Positions 1 through 7,315 of a stretch of 12,378 bases of DNA are shown here, piece after piece. The position numbers were made by a program, and so were the translations under genes. This DNA comes from Fidelibacterota bacterium (GTDB taxonomy: Bacteria > Fidelibacterota > UBA2242), in the NCBI GenBank assembly GCA_003527965.1, contig DPVY01000125.1, forward strand, positions 1 to 12,378, given 5' to 3'. Within the stretch, counting starts at the first letter, position 1, and every line of letters begins with the position of its first letter. The notes under the pieces are model-generated. The model saw nothing but the letters and a program-made list of their open reading frames with translations, made no database searches and was not told the DNA's origin.

Positions 1-30
1 TTTAAACTCTATACAATTCCGGAGGTATAA

Positions 31-570
31 ATGCCTGTAGAAACGTGGTTAATTTTTATTCTCGGATTTATGATCCTGGGTTCTATCATTGCCCTGGAAC
101 TGAAAGATCTGCTATCTTCTGTGGTCTCGATAGGATTGGTAGGTCTGGGAGTTTCCATTGCATTTGTTTTGCTTCAGGCTCTGGACCTTGCCATTGTACA
201 ATTTCTTTTTGAGATATTTGCGTTAATAATTCTGGTCAGAGCCTTTATTAAAAAGGAATATCATGTTCAGGAGCCTTCAAAATTTCAAATTCTCCAGACA
301 ACTGCTACAATTGCGGCGCTGGTGCTGATATTAATTCTCAGTATCAATATCTTCAAGCATCTGCCTCCATTCGGTGAGCCGATTTTCTCTACCGCAAAAC
401 ATTATATAGAAAATAGTGCAAAGGAGACGGGCGCGGCAAATATCGTAACAGCCATTATTCTGGATTACCGGGCTTATGATACTTTGGGCGAAATTACAGT
501 GCTTTTTACAGCGATTCTGGGAGCGCTGACGATTTTGAGAACCAAATCACGAAGTAAAAATGAAAAATAA
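31..570 (+). CDS. MbhD-MbhE fusion (MrpA C-terminal-like antiporter subunit, DUF4040 + MnhB-N-like)
   Basis: This is a membrane subunit of the antiporter arm of an Mbh/Mrp complex. Residues about 5-75 form three hydrophobic segments matching DUF4040/MbhD, with the ALDLAIVQFLFEI stretch and E61 at the place of the family acidic residue. Residues about 88-170 match MbhE, including the signature DYRAYDTLGEITVL (D150, E154), which is the C-terminal end of MrpA in Mrp antiporters. In Pyrococcus these are two separate genes; here they are one 179-residue chain, without the large NuoL-like N-terminal half of MrpA. A strong Shine-Dalgarno (GGAGG at 21-25) supports the ATG at 31. The last 11 bases overlap the next gene, which is unrelated. 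Function by family: ion translocation or a structural link between antiporter modules. The subunit expected next (MnhB/MbhF) is displaced by about 3.3 kb. Confidence 0.88.
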   Translation: MPVETWLIFILGFMILGSIIALELKDLLSSVVSIGLVGLGVSIAFVLLQALDLAIVQFLFEIFALIILVRAFIKKEYHVQEPSKFQILQTTATIAALVLILILSINIFKHLPPFGEPIFSTAKHYIENSAKETGAANIVTAIILDYRAYDTLGEITVLFTAILGALTILRTKSRSKNEK

Positions 571-1384
571 GATTACTGCTTCAGTTGTTTTTCTGATGTT
601 TTTATTAGTAATAGAGGATGTTAATGCCCGACAATGGGAGATGAATCAACATATAACGTGTGAAGCTTTTAAACTTCGCGAAATGTCTACCTCTGGGAGG
701 TTAACCGCTGTGAATTCTTTTATTGGTAATTTTGTAATTAGTTCTTCGAGTAACCTATTTTTTCAAAAATTGAAATACCAGAATAGCAACTACCCAATAA
801 ATCATGTAAACAATTATTTTTTACAGGATAAAAATGATTTACCTTTTAAAACTAAAAGGCCATTGAAAATTAGTAAGGTTTGTAAGCAATTTATTGGTGG
901 AGAACTATTCGGCATTTTTTTGGGTATTTGTGGCACTGGAATTAGTAATGCTTTAATACCGGATCCAGGTGATGATCCAAGTGATGGGCCCAGTTTTGAA
1001 GGGATTGAGTATCGAATAAGTGCTTTTTATTTGGGGTATGCAATAGGTAATGCATTAGGTGTATATATTGCTGGAAATGATAAATACGAAGAAGGTTCTT
1101 ATTTGGCAACGTTAGGAGGAAGTATTGTAAGCGGTTTAATAGGAGTAAGCACTTTGATTATTCTTGATAATAAAGATATTGGGGCTTACTTAAGCATATT
1201 AGGTCCTCCGATGGGTTCTATAATTGGTTTTAATCTGTCACGAAAGCCAAGAGAATCGGCGGGAAATGCTTTCATCAATTATGATCGGGATCAGTTGAAA
1301 TTATCATTGGGGGACATTAATGTACATTGTGATAGTTATTATAAGCCTCTGTTAAATGTCAATTTATTTCAAGCCAATTTTTAA
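560..1384 (+). CDS. Exported glycine-rich hypothetical protein with short N-terminal Q-x-I-x-x-E-A motif
   Basis: I do not recognise a named family. The 274-residue product starts with a signal peptide (about 1-23, cleavage after VNA). The motif NQHITCEAFKL follows at residues 29-39, the same place as in the next two genes. Residues about 111-133, 155-173, 182-203 and 208-226 are hydrophobic and rich in regularly spaced glycine (GGELFGIF, LGYAIGNALG, LATLGGSIVSG), a glycine-zipper-like pattern that suggests membrane packing. An acidic loop (residues 135-150) separates the first two. The chain ends in VNLFQANF, with a terminal aromatic residue as in many outer-membrane proteins. The start codon lies inside the end of the MbhD-E gene and has no visible Shine-Dalgarno, so translation may be coupled to its neighbour. 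Base composition is clearly more AT-rich than the antiporter genes. Role unknown; envelope location is inferred. Confidence 0.72.
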   Translation: MKNKITASVVFLMFLLVIEDVNARQWEMNQHITCEAFKLREMSTSGRLTAVNSFIGNFVISSSSNLFFQKLKYQNSNYPINHVNNYFLQDKNDLPFKTKRPLKISKVCKQFIGGELFGIFLGICGTGISNALIPDPGDDPSDGPSFEGIEYRISAFYLGYAIGNALGVYIAGNDKYEEGSYLATLGGSIVSGLIGVSTLIILDNKDIGAYLSILGPPMGSIIGFNLSRKPRESAGNAFINYDRDQLKLSLGDINVHCDSYYKPLLNVNLFQANF

Positions 1385-1387
1385 GAA

Positions 1388-1395
1388 AAGGAGAG
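1388..1395 (+). promoter_or_regulatory. Shine-Dalgarno that places the next start at ATA 1400
   Basis: AAGGAGAG lies just after the stop codon of the preceding gene. Its AGGAG core is six bases before ATA at 1400 and more than 40 bases before the TTG at 1439. Spacing therefore supports initiation at 1400, where the codon is ATA and not ATG. Confidence 0.6.
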
Positions 1396-1399
1396 AAAA

Positions 1400-2077
1400 A
1401 TAAGAAAGAGATTAACTATTCTTGTTGTTTCCCTATCATTGCTTTTGATAGGAAGTGCTAATGCACACGAAAAAGATACACATCAGTATATTACTCGTGA
1501 AGCTTGTCGATTGGATCAAGTGTCTGAATTGTCTATAATTAACAATTACAACTTATTGTTATCTCAAAACTCTTCAGATAGCGATCAAGTATTTCAAATT
1601 TATCCTAAAATTAATATAGGTATAACAAATAACTTTTTATTTTCTAGTGATATCTTAAATAAAACTTACTCTGGTTTTGGAATAACTATTGAACCATATA
1701 TACTAAGTTACTTTGCATTTAAATTTAAACTAAATTATTGGATAATTGATTCAATTGATCCAAATTATTTTGAAACTCCTTTCAATATAGCGTCTGTGTT
1801 GAAACAATATTATCTTCTAAAGTTTGATATTAAACTTAAAAATCAATTATTTTTTACTCAATTTGGTGTTTTAACGACAACAAGAAAAGTTGGTGCCGAA
1901 AAAAGGGGAGGATTCAATTTTGGTATTGGATATCGTTTATATAAGTGTAACAAGGTTAATTTATGTATCATAGCCGATAGGAGTATACTTGGTCAATTTG
2001 GTGCTCATGGAAATGTATGGGATAAAAATAGTGAACTTAGTATGGAAATTTCATATAGCGTTGAATGGAAAAATTAA
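1400..2077 (+). CDS. Exported beta-rich hypothetical protein with degenerate ATA start
   Basis: No named family is recognised. Reading from ATA at 1400 gives 225 residues that begin with a textbook signal peptide: a basic n-region (RKR), a hydrophobic core and SANA before the cleavage site at residue 22. The motif HQYITREACRL follows at residues 28-38, close to that of both neighbours. The remaining 185 residues alternate polar and hydrophobic positions with many aromatics (for example INIGITNNF, FGIGYRLY, LSMEISYSVEW), resembling an outer-membrane beta-barrel or beta-sandwich. No enzyme motif was seen. A TTG at 1439 would give 212 residues but cuts the signal peptide in half and has no Shine-Dalgarno. 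The start codon has therefore probably mutated from ATG to ATA, or ATA is used at low efficiency. The frame is otherwise open, so decay, if any, is recent. The gene is AT-rich like its neighbours. Confidence 0.65.
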   Translation: MRKRLTILVVSLSLLLIGSANAHEKDTHQYITREACRLDQVSELSIINNYNLLLSQNSSDSDQVFQIYPKINIGITNNFLFSSDILNKTYSGFGITIEPYILSYFAFKFKLNYWIIDSIDPNYFETPFNIASVLKQYYLLKFDIKLKNQLFFTQFGVLTTTRKVGAEKRGGFNFGIGYRLYKCNKVNLCIIADRSILGQFGAHGNVWDKNSELSMEISYSVEWKN

Positions 2078-2089
2078 AGAAGGATTGAG

Positions 2090-3811
2090 ATGATTAGGAA
2101 ATTTATCATTTTTTTGATTGTAATTTTTTCAGCATCGTTATTAGCTGAAATACAGCAAGCTGATTATATACATCAATACATAGTTCGCGAAGCTTGGAAA
2201 CTTGCAAAATATCAATGTCCAGCTTTAGAATCTACTGACCTTGCTGAACATATAGGTAATAATGAAACCGGTAATTATCCCTGGGAAACCGGGCTTGTCG
2301 TTTCTGGTGCGTATCGCGAAGATCATGAAGATCCTGTTTATGGATATGGGGGGTTCGATCTTTTTGGAATTATTGATCCAGTTTTTGTTACAATGACACA
2401 TTTTTGGAATGCAGATCTTGGTGATGATTTTAAATGGAATTTTCTTGGTTCACATTGGGAAAACCATTATCAAAGGGCTCAAGCCTATTTATATGGAAAC
2501 CACAGTATATTCATTTTTAAGAAAAGTTGGGCAGCTGATTATCAACAAGTTATACTTGGTCGGTTTATAAAATATGTTGATCTTTTTCATTTATACAATA
2601 CTGGGAAGTTATACAATAATGGCTATATTGATTTAGCAGGCAATATACATTATTGGGAATCTTCTGAATTAACAACAATAAATATAGCTACATCTCAAAA
2701 ATATGCTTATGAAATATTAGGGAGATTGTGTCATCTTTTAGGTGATGCCGGAACACCTGCTCACGCACATAATGATGATCATCCATTTGGTGATAGTTAT
2801 GAAAATTACATGAAAGATAATTACAGTAACTGGAATTACGAAGATGCATTAAATGCAGGAGGTGTCTTTTTTGACATTTTTAAATTTAACTGTCCCCTTA
2901 GATTTTTATTATATACGACAAATCAAGTTGCGGATCATTTTCCTTCTGATGATAGATCTGGAGATAATACAGTCACATACTCTTATAACGGTGATTATTA
3001 TGAAGAACTAAATGGAATAATTAATAACTTGGGCGCATCACCATCCTCCGTTAATCCTTCCGATATTGCAGAGGCTGCTTTTGTTTATTCTATAAGAGCA
3101 ACAGCAACACTTTTATATTGGTTTGCGGTTGAAACAGGACAGATTACACTTCCGCCGCTACCTTTATCTATTAACATTTCTGGTCCAACTTCTCAACCAC
3201 CTCATCAGCCGAATAATTTTACAGCTAATCCCTCTGGTGGTAGTGGCACCTATACTAATTATCAGTGGTGGTACCGAAATGATGGAGGAACAGTGCCACG
3301 GGAGAAATCAGATTCCGGCGCTAAACTTCCCCCGGTAAATACATGGATATATTTGGCAGACAGAGAAGGACAAAAAGTCATTAGTTTCGGCCCATCTTAC
3401 AATTTTTCATTGAAATGCAGAGTTTATGATAGTAAAGGTAATGTGGCTGAAGATATCCACTCGGTAATTGTAGGAGGGCTTGCTAAAGACATAGCGAAAC
3501 CGATTTCGGTTGCCGAACTTGAAATAATTCCCAAGCACTTAACTTTAAGTGGTAATTATCCCAATCCATTTAATCCTATTACAACAATACGTTTTGGTTT
3601 ACCGGAGTCACAGAAGGTTGATCTATCTATTTATGATTTAGGCGGTAATAAAGTAAAAACCCTATTAAGAGATGTTGTCCCAGCCGGTTATCACCAGGTT
3701 CAGTGGGATGGCAAAGATAATTCAGGGAATAAGGTTCCATCGGGAATTTATATTTACCAAATGAGTTCAGACAATATAAATTTGGTTAAGAAAATGATAT
3801 TAACTAAGTAA
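2090..3811 (+). CDS. Secreted zinc-dependent phospholipase C/P1 nuclease-like protein with Ig-like domain and C-terminal sorting domain
   Basis: The 573-residue protein has a signal peptide (about 1-19, LLA|EIQQ). Residues about 25-345 resemble the phospholipase C/P1 nuclease superfamily: an N-terminal helix with H28 and E34 (HQYIVREAWKL), a GAYREDHED segment (73-81), a THF segment (103-105) and the key helix HLLGDAGTPAHAHNDDH (215-231) supplying H215, D219, H225 and H227 as likely zinc ligands, with E238 nearby. These enzymes hydrolyse phosphodiester bonds of phospholipids or nucleic acids; the substrate here cannot be told. Residues about 355-462 look like a PKD/Ig-like beta domain. Residues about 484-573 are a FlgD-like C-terminal sorting domain with NYPNPFNP, a hallmark of cell-surface or secreted proteins in Calditrichota, Ignavibacteria and related phyla. 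The start is supported by AAGAAGGA upstream of ATG. It sits 12 bases after the preceding gene. Confidence 0.8.
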   Translation: MIRKFIIFLIVIFSASLLAEIQQADYIHQYIVREAWKLAKYQCPALESTDLAEHIGNNETGNYPWETGLVVSGAYREDHEDPVYGYGGFDLFGIIDPVFVTMTHFWNADLGDDFKWNFLGSHWENHYQRAQAYLYGNHSIFIFKKSWAADYQQVILGRFIKYVDLFHLYNTGKLYNNGYIDLAGNIHYWESSELTTINIATSQKYAYEILGRLCHLLGDAGTPAHAHNDDHPFGDSYENYMKDNYSNWNYEDALNAGGVFFDIFKFNCPLRFLLYTTNQVADHFPSDDRSGDNTVTYSYNGDYYEELNGIINNLGASPSSVNPSDIAEAAFVYSIRATATLLYWFAVETGQITLPPLPLSINISGPTSQPPHQPNNFTANPSGGSGTYTNYQWWYRNDGGTVPREKSDSGAKLPPVNTWIYLADREGQKVISFGPSYNFSLKCRVYDSKGNVAEDIHSVIVGGLAKDIAKPISVAELEIIPKHLTLSGNYPNPFNPITTIRFGLPESQKVDLSIYDLGGNKVKTLLRDVVPAGYHQVQWDGKDNSGNKVPSGIYIYQMSSDNINLVKKMILTK

Positions 3812-3871
3812 TAATAGATTATTTATGAGAAACTATTTTTTTAAGAACAGTGATGATAGAGAGGTAAAGCA

Positions 3872-4318
3872 ATGAAACAGACTGAAGGTATGACACTGAT
3901 TGTCAAGACGGTTACCCGGGTCAGTGTCTGGCTAATCGTGCTGTACGGAATTTACATTATTATGCACGGTCATTTAAGCCCCGGCGGTGGATTTGCCGGC
4001 GGCGTTATAATTGCCCTGGCGCTTCTGAATGTCATGCTGGCATACGGCGGAAATTTTGTTAAGCGCTGGGTCAATATCGGTTTTCTGCACGATATTGAAT
4101 CCTCCAGTGCGGCGATTTTTCTGGCTATGGGCATTCTGGGAATGGCTATGGGTGGTGGATTTCTGGCGAACTTTATCAGCAAAGGACAACTATTTCATCT
4201 GCTGAGTGCGGGAACAATCCCAATTTTAAATATCATCATTAGTGCGAAGGTAAGCATGGGACTGTTTGTCGTCGTTTGGGCGTTATCAATATTCCACTTA
4301 GATAAAGGAGGGAAGTAG
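3872..4318 (+). CDS. mnhB: Na+/H+ antiporter subunit MnhB/MrpB (MbhF-like)
   Basis: This 148-residue integral membrane protein belongs to the MnhB family. The diagnostic stretch LYGIYIIMHGHLSPGGGFAGG lies near residues 24-44 and is followed by a second hydrophobic helix (ALALLNVMLAYGG). Two more hydrophobic segments fill residues about 78-100 and 112-142. The N-terminus (MTLIVKTVTRVSVWLI) is typical and intact, so the upstream insertion did not damage it. GAGG at 3861-3864 precedes the ATG. It is the first gene after the inserted block and starts a run of six antiporter genes with gaps of a few bases or overlaps. By family it is part of the ion-translocating membrane arm together with subunits C and D. 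Confidence 0.93.
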   Translation: MKQTEGMTLIVKTVTRVSVWLIVLYGIYIIMHGHLSPGGGFAGGVIIALALLNVMLAYGGNFVKRWVNIGFLHDIESSSAAIFLAMGILGMAMGGGFLANFISKGQLFHLLSAGTIPILNIIISAKVSMGLFVVVWALSIFHLDKGGK

Positions 4319-4320
4319 GA

Positions 4321-4659
4321 ATGATTGTTTATATTTTATGTTTTGCCCTTCTTTTAGTAGGTATTTATGGCGCTCTGACCAAGAAGGACCTAATCAAGAT
4401 AATCCTTTCTCTTGGAATTATGGGATATTCGGTAAATCTGATGATTATCCTTTTTGCCTATAAAAAAGACGCCGGCTACGCGATTCTCGTTAAAGATGCC
4501 GTTTCGACAAATATGGTGGATCCTCTGCCACAAGCCCTGATTCTCACCTCAATTGTCATCGAGTTGGGAATCACGGCGATGTTAGTTGCTCTGGCGATCA
4601 GATTGTTTGAAAAATATAAGACATTCGATATTACTAAAATTAGGAGGTTGTCAGGATGA
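4321..4659 (+). CDS. mnhC: Na+/H+ antiporter subunit MnhC/MrpC (NuoK-like, MbhG)
   Basis: This 112-residue protein with three transmembrane segments is homologous to complex I NuoK. The family-typical stretch PLPQALILTSIVIELGITAM lies near residues 61-80 and includes the conserved glutamate of the third helix. The first helix (residues 3-20) ends in the usual short loop LTKKDLIKIILSLGIM. The length matches MrpC. A strong Shine-Dalgarno (AAAGGAGGG, about 4304-4312) overlaps the end of mnhB, and only two bases separate the two genes. The final codons overlap the next start (ATGA), indicating translational coupling with mnhD. Confidence 0.94.
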   Translation: MIVYILCFALLLVGIYGALTKKDLIKIILSLGIMGYSVNLMIILFAYKKDAGYAILVKDAVSTNMVDPLPQALILTSIVIELGITAMLVALAIRLFEKYKTFDITKIRRLSG

Positions 4660-6137
4660 TCCTCCCATTTTTAATCATAATTCCATTGTTGGCGGCGTTT
4701 TTAATTACACTCATTTCCGGCGAGAAAGATAACTGGGCTATCGTGCTTTCCATTCTGGCGGTTATATCGCTGCTGGCGCTCGCGCTGTTCAGTTTTTTTA
4801 CTACCGGTAACGATACTTTTATCTATGAAATGAGTGGCTGGAAAATTCCGCTGACCATCTGTCTCGTCCAGGATGCGTTTTCGATGTATATGCTGGTTAT
4901 TGTGAACCTGATTGCCCTTACGTCACTAATGTTTTCGGTGACATATATACGGCATATTGCAGCTGAAGGCGCCTGGAAATACTATGCGCTGTTTATGCTT
5001 CTTGTAACGGGAATGAACGGTGTAATCGCGACCGGCGATATATTCAACCTGTTTGTTTTTATGGAGATTGCTTTATTCTCCACCTATGCCCTGGTTGCCT
5101 TCGGAGGTAAGGCGGAGGAGTATGAAGCAGCCTTCAAATATGCCGTAATGGGATCAATCTCCTCGACATTAATTCTGCTTGGAATTGGTGTATTGTATAG
5201 CGCTACATCGACATTAACCATGGCAAACATTGCCGCCATTCTACCGACAATAAATCCACAGGTTGTTTTCTGGGTTGGAGCCCTCTTCCTGGCGGGATTC
5301 GGTCTGAAAGCCGCAATAATGCCGTTCCATGCCTGGTTGCCTGATGCACACTCTTCGGCGCCGGCGCCGATCTCGGCGATGTTATCGGGAGTATTAATAA
5401 AAGCATTAGGCGTTTATGTGATGGTTAGAATATTCTTTAATATATTTGGCGGTCTAGCGGTTTTTAATACTATTTTCATGGTTTTGGGAACGGTATCTAT
5501 TATGATTGGAGTCCTTTTAGCCCTGGGACAGTGGGACTTTAAAAGACTGTTAGCATACCATAGCATTAGTCAGATCGGATATATCATTTTAGGCTTTGGA
5601 CTTGCCAATCCATTAGGAATTTTAGGTGCGGTTTTCCACTTGTTGAATCATGCGCTGTTCAAATCGCTTTTGTTTTATAATGCGGGATCAGTTGAAATGA
5701 TTCTGGGAACGAGGAATCTTAAAAAAATGGGCAATATGACCAAAATATTGCCGGTGACTTCCTTCACTTCAATGGTTGCCTCGCTCTCTATTGCCGGTAT
5801 GCCCCCCTTTAATGGCTTTTTTAGTAAGCTAATTATAATTGTGGCGGCTATCCAGGCGGGACATCCTGTCTTTGCTTTCTGGGCGGTACTTGGCAGCTTA
5901 TTTACGTTAGCATCTTTTATGAAGGTGCAACGCTACGGCTTTCGTGGTGAGAATAAAATTGAAAAACCGGATGTAGGCGCCAGTCGAGGAATGAAATCGG
6001 CGATGATTATTTTGGCGGTTCTCTGCCTTGTTAGCAGCGCCTTGATAATTCCCGGTATCCGTGAAGTGACTCTTGATCCGGTTGTAACCGTGATAATGAA
6101 TAAAACCGGGTATATACATGAGGTTCTTGGGAGGTAA
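4656..6137 (+). CDS. mnhD: Na+/H+ antiporter subunit MnhD/MrpD (NuoN/L-like proton-translocating subunit, MbhH)
   Basis: This large hydrophobic subunit (493 residues, about 14 transmembrane segments) belongs to the proton-translocating NuoL/M/N family. Visible hallmarks are the helix with conserved E137 (NLFVFMEIALFSTYALVAFG), K218 in GLKAAIMPFHAWLPDAHSSA, K249 in LSGVLIKALG, the RLLAYHSISQIGYIILG stretch of the broken helix region, and K336 in LLNHALFKSLLF. These glutamate and lysine residues form the ion path in the family. Length is normal for MrpD/MbhH. AGGAGG at about 4642-4647 supports the ATG that overlaps the end of mnhC. Only two bases separate it from mnhE. Whether the complex moves Na+, H+ or both cannot be told from this sequence alone. 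Confidence 0.95.
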   Translation: MILPFLIIIPLLAAFLITLISGEKDNWAIVLSILAVISLLALALFSFFTTGNDTFIYEMSGWKIPLTICLVQDAFSMYMLVIVNLIALTSLMFSVTYIRHIAAEGAWKYYALFMLLVTGMNGVIATGDIFNLFVFMEIALFSTYALVAFGGKAEEYEAAFKYAVMGSISSTLILLGIGVLYSATSTLTMANIAAILPTINPQVVFWVGALFLAGFGLKAAIMPFHAWLPDAHSSAPAPISAMLSGVLIKALGVYVMVRIFFNIFGGLAVFNTIFMVLGTVSIMIGVLLALGQWDFKRLLAYHSISQIGYIILGFGLANPLGILGAVFHLLNHALFKSLLFYNAGSVEMILGTRNLKKMGNMTKILPVTSFTSMVASLSIAGMPPFNGFFSKLIIIVAAIQAGHPVFAFWAVLGSLFTLASFMKVQRYGFRGENKIEKPDVGASRGMKSAMIILAVLCLVSSALIIPGIREVTLDPVVTVIMNKTGYIHEVLGR

Positions 6138-6139
6138 AT

Positions 6140-6646
6140 ATGACCTTACAAAATCGTAGTCGTTTATTTGTTTTTATCTTCTCTTTTCTGGTATGGCTGG
6201 CTCTGACCAGCATAAGGGATTTGGAAGAGGTAGTCGCCGGTCTGCTTGTGGCTGCTTTGGTTAGCGCTATCGCCGGAAAATTTCTGATTACATCGGAAAA
6301 AAGTGAGCATATAATTAAGCGCATATTCTCAGCTATAAAATATCTGTTTAAGTTCCTCTGGGAAATGGTCAAAGCCAATCTGCATGTTGCCTATATCGTT
6401 ATTAATCCATATCTCCCGATTAATCCGGGCATTGTGAAAATAAAAACAAAACTTACAAAAGATTCAGCGCTGACCGTGCTGACTAATTCCATTACGCTCA
6501 CACCCGGCACACTCACAGTCGATATTAATCCCGAGAAAAAGGAGATATATATTCACTGGATTGATGTTTTGTCGAAAGATGTGGAAAAGAACACAAAAAG
6601 CATCGGTGGGAAGTTTGAAAAATTACTTACGGAGGTCTTCGAATGA
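6140..6646 (+). CDS. mnhE: Na+/H+ antiporter subunit MnhE/MrpE (MbhA-like)
   Basis: This 168-residue membrane protein has two N-terminal hydrophobic helices (about 8-25 and 28-47), then an amphipathic segment and the family signature NSITLTPGTLTVDI near residues 116-129. That is followed by a beta-rich cytoplasmic tail with IYIHWIDV. The preceding YIVINPYLPINPGIVKIKTKL stretch is also typical. GGGAGG sits just before the ATG at 6140. The gene lies two bases after mnhD and overlaps mnhF by four bases (ATGA). Its place after subunit D differs from the Pyrococcus mbh order, where the E-F-G homologues (MbhA-C) come first. Confidence 0.93.
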   Translation: MTLQNRSRLFVFIFSFLVWLALTSIRDLEEVVAGLLVAALVSAIAGKFLITSEKSEHIIKRIFSAIKYLFKFLWEMVKANLHVAYIVINPYLPINPGIVKIKTKLTKDSALTVLTNSITLTPGTLTVDINPEKKEIYIHWIDVLSKDVEKNTKSIGGKFEKLLTEVFE

Positions 6647-6981
6647 GACTTTTACGTTGGTTCATTGGTTTGCTGATTATAGCGGCATTTTTATATGGTG
6701 ATTTCTTTATTTATCAGGGCATTATACTCTATAAACTGATAAATGTGATCTTGTTTTGTGCCTTTTTTATATTATATCGGGTTTTGCGCGGACCAACAGC
6801 CGCCGACCGGATTGTCGCCCTGGATATTTTGGGAATTCTAATTATAGGAATGTTGGCGCTGCTGGGGCTGGTATATGATCAGTCATTTTTCATGGATATT
6901 GGGTTAATCTGGGTGCTTCTGAGTTTTATTGCATCGTTAGCCTTTGCCAAGATTTTGGAAGGGAGGTATTTAGATGATTAG
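6643..6981 (+). CDS. mnhF: Antiporter subunit MnhF/MrpF (MbhB-like)
   Basis: This 112-residue protein has a hydrophobic N-terminal extension (residues 1-28) that makes it longer than the roughly 90 residues of most MrpF proteins. The core then follows: a helix ending in LYRVLRGPTAADRIVALDIL, the family signature with conserved R, P, D and R residues, and two further helices (LIIGMLALLGLVY and DIGLIWVLLSFIASLAFAKILE). GGAGG at 6631-6635 supports the ATG that overlaps the end of mnhE. The stop overlaps the start of mnhG. It is a small accessory membrane subunit of the antiporter arm. Confidence 0.92.
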   Translation: MRLLRWFIGLLIIAAFLYGDFFIYQGIILYKLINVILFCAFFILYRVLRGPTAADRIVALDILGILIIGMLALLGLVYDQSFFMDIGLIWVLLSFIASLAFAKILEGRYLDD

Positions 6982-7312
6982 AGAACACATCGGAATGGTG
7001 TTTATCCTCCTGGGAATTATGTTCGATTTTTTCGGTGTACTGGGTTTGGTGCGTCTGCCGGATGTATATAATCGGCTGCAGGCGGCTACAAAGTGTGTCA
7101 CCTTTGGATCGGCAGGGATATTACTCGGTGTATTTATAAAGCAGGGATTCAATAATTTCGGATTTAAGGCACTGCTTGGAATTGCATTTATATTTCTGAC
7201 ATCTCCCGTGGCTGCCCATGCAATTGCACGAGCAGCTCACCGTAGCGGGATTCCTCTGACCAAAGAAACAATCGTCGATCAATATCAAGAAGATAATGAA
7301 TTAAAGGATTAA
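6974..7312 (+). CDS. mnhG: Antiporter subunit MnhG/MrpG (MbhC-like)
   Basis: This 112-residue membrane protein has three hydrophobic helices. The signature GVLGLVRLPDVYNRLQAATKCVTFG occupies about residues 22-46, and the third helix contains TSPVAAHAIARAAHRSG, both diagnostic for MnhG. GGGAGG at 6961-6966 supports the ATG, which lies inside the end of mnhF (8-base overlap). The gene closes the Mrp-type block; three bases later the iron-sulfur subunit begins, so the antiporter and electron-transfer genes are probably one transcript. Confidence 0.93.
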   Translation: MIREHIGMVFILLGIMFDFFGVLGLVRLPDVYNRLQAATKCVTFGSAGILLGVFIKQGFNNFGFKALLGIAFIFLTSPVAAHAIARAAHRSGIPLTKETIVDQYQEDNELKD

Positions 7313-7315
7313 ACT

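Larger units (their letters stand above)
571..3811 (+). other. AT-rich three-gene block inserted in the antiporter operon
   Basis: Between the mbhE-type C-terminus and mnhB lie three exported-protein genes with no expected role in the complex. Their sequence is visibly richer in A/T and in AAT, TAT and TTA codons than the flanking antiporter genes. No transposase, integrase or terminal inverted repeats were found. The left border GAAGTAAAA-ATGAAA (551-565) resembles the right border GAGGTAAAGCAATGAAA (3861-3877), the ribosome-binding and start region of mnhB, so the block may have entered at the original mnhB start. The transfer origin is inference. Confidence 0.55.

Noticed and set aside
1439..1441. 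TTG 1439 as start of the middle exported protein
   Set aside because: It truncates a clear signal peptide and lacks a Shine-Dalgarno; the region from 1400 fits better despite the ATA codon.
3123..3338. Open frame of 71 codons inside the phospholipase-like gene
   Set aside because: It is another frame of a well-supported gene and has no start signal or protein features.
3812..3871. Promoter or terminator between the inserted block and mnhB
   Set aside because: The gap is AT-rich with weak inverted matches (AATAAT/ATTATT, AATAG/CTATT), but no convincing -35/-10 pair or stable stem.
6031..6378. Reverse-strand frame of 115 codons over the mnhD-mnhE junction
   Set aside because: It lies wholly over two clearly identified genes and its translation shows no domain pattern.
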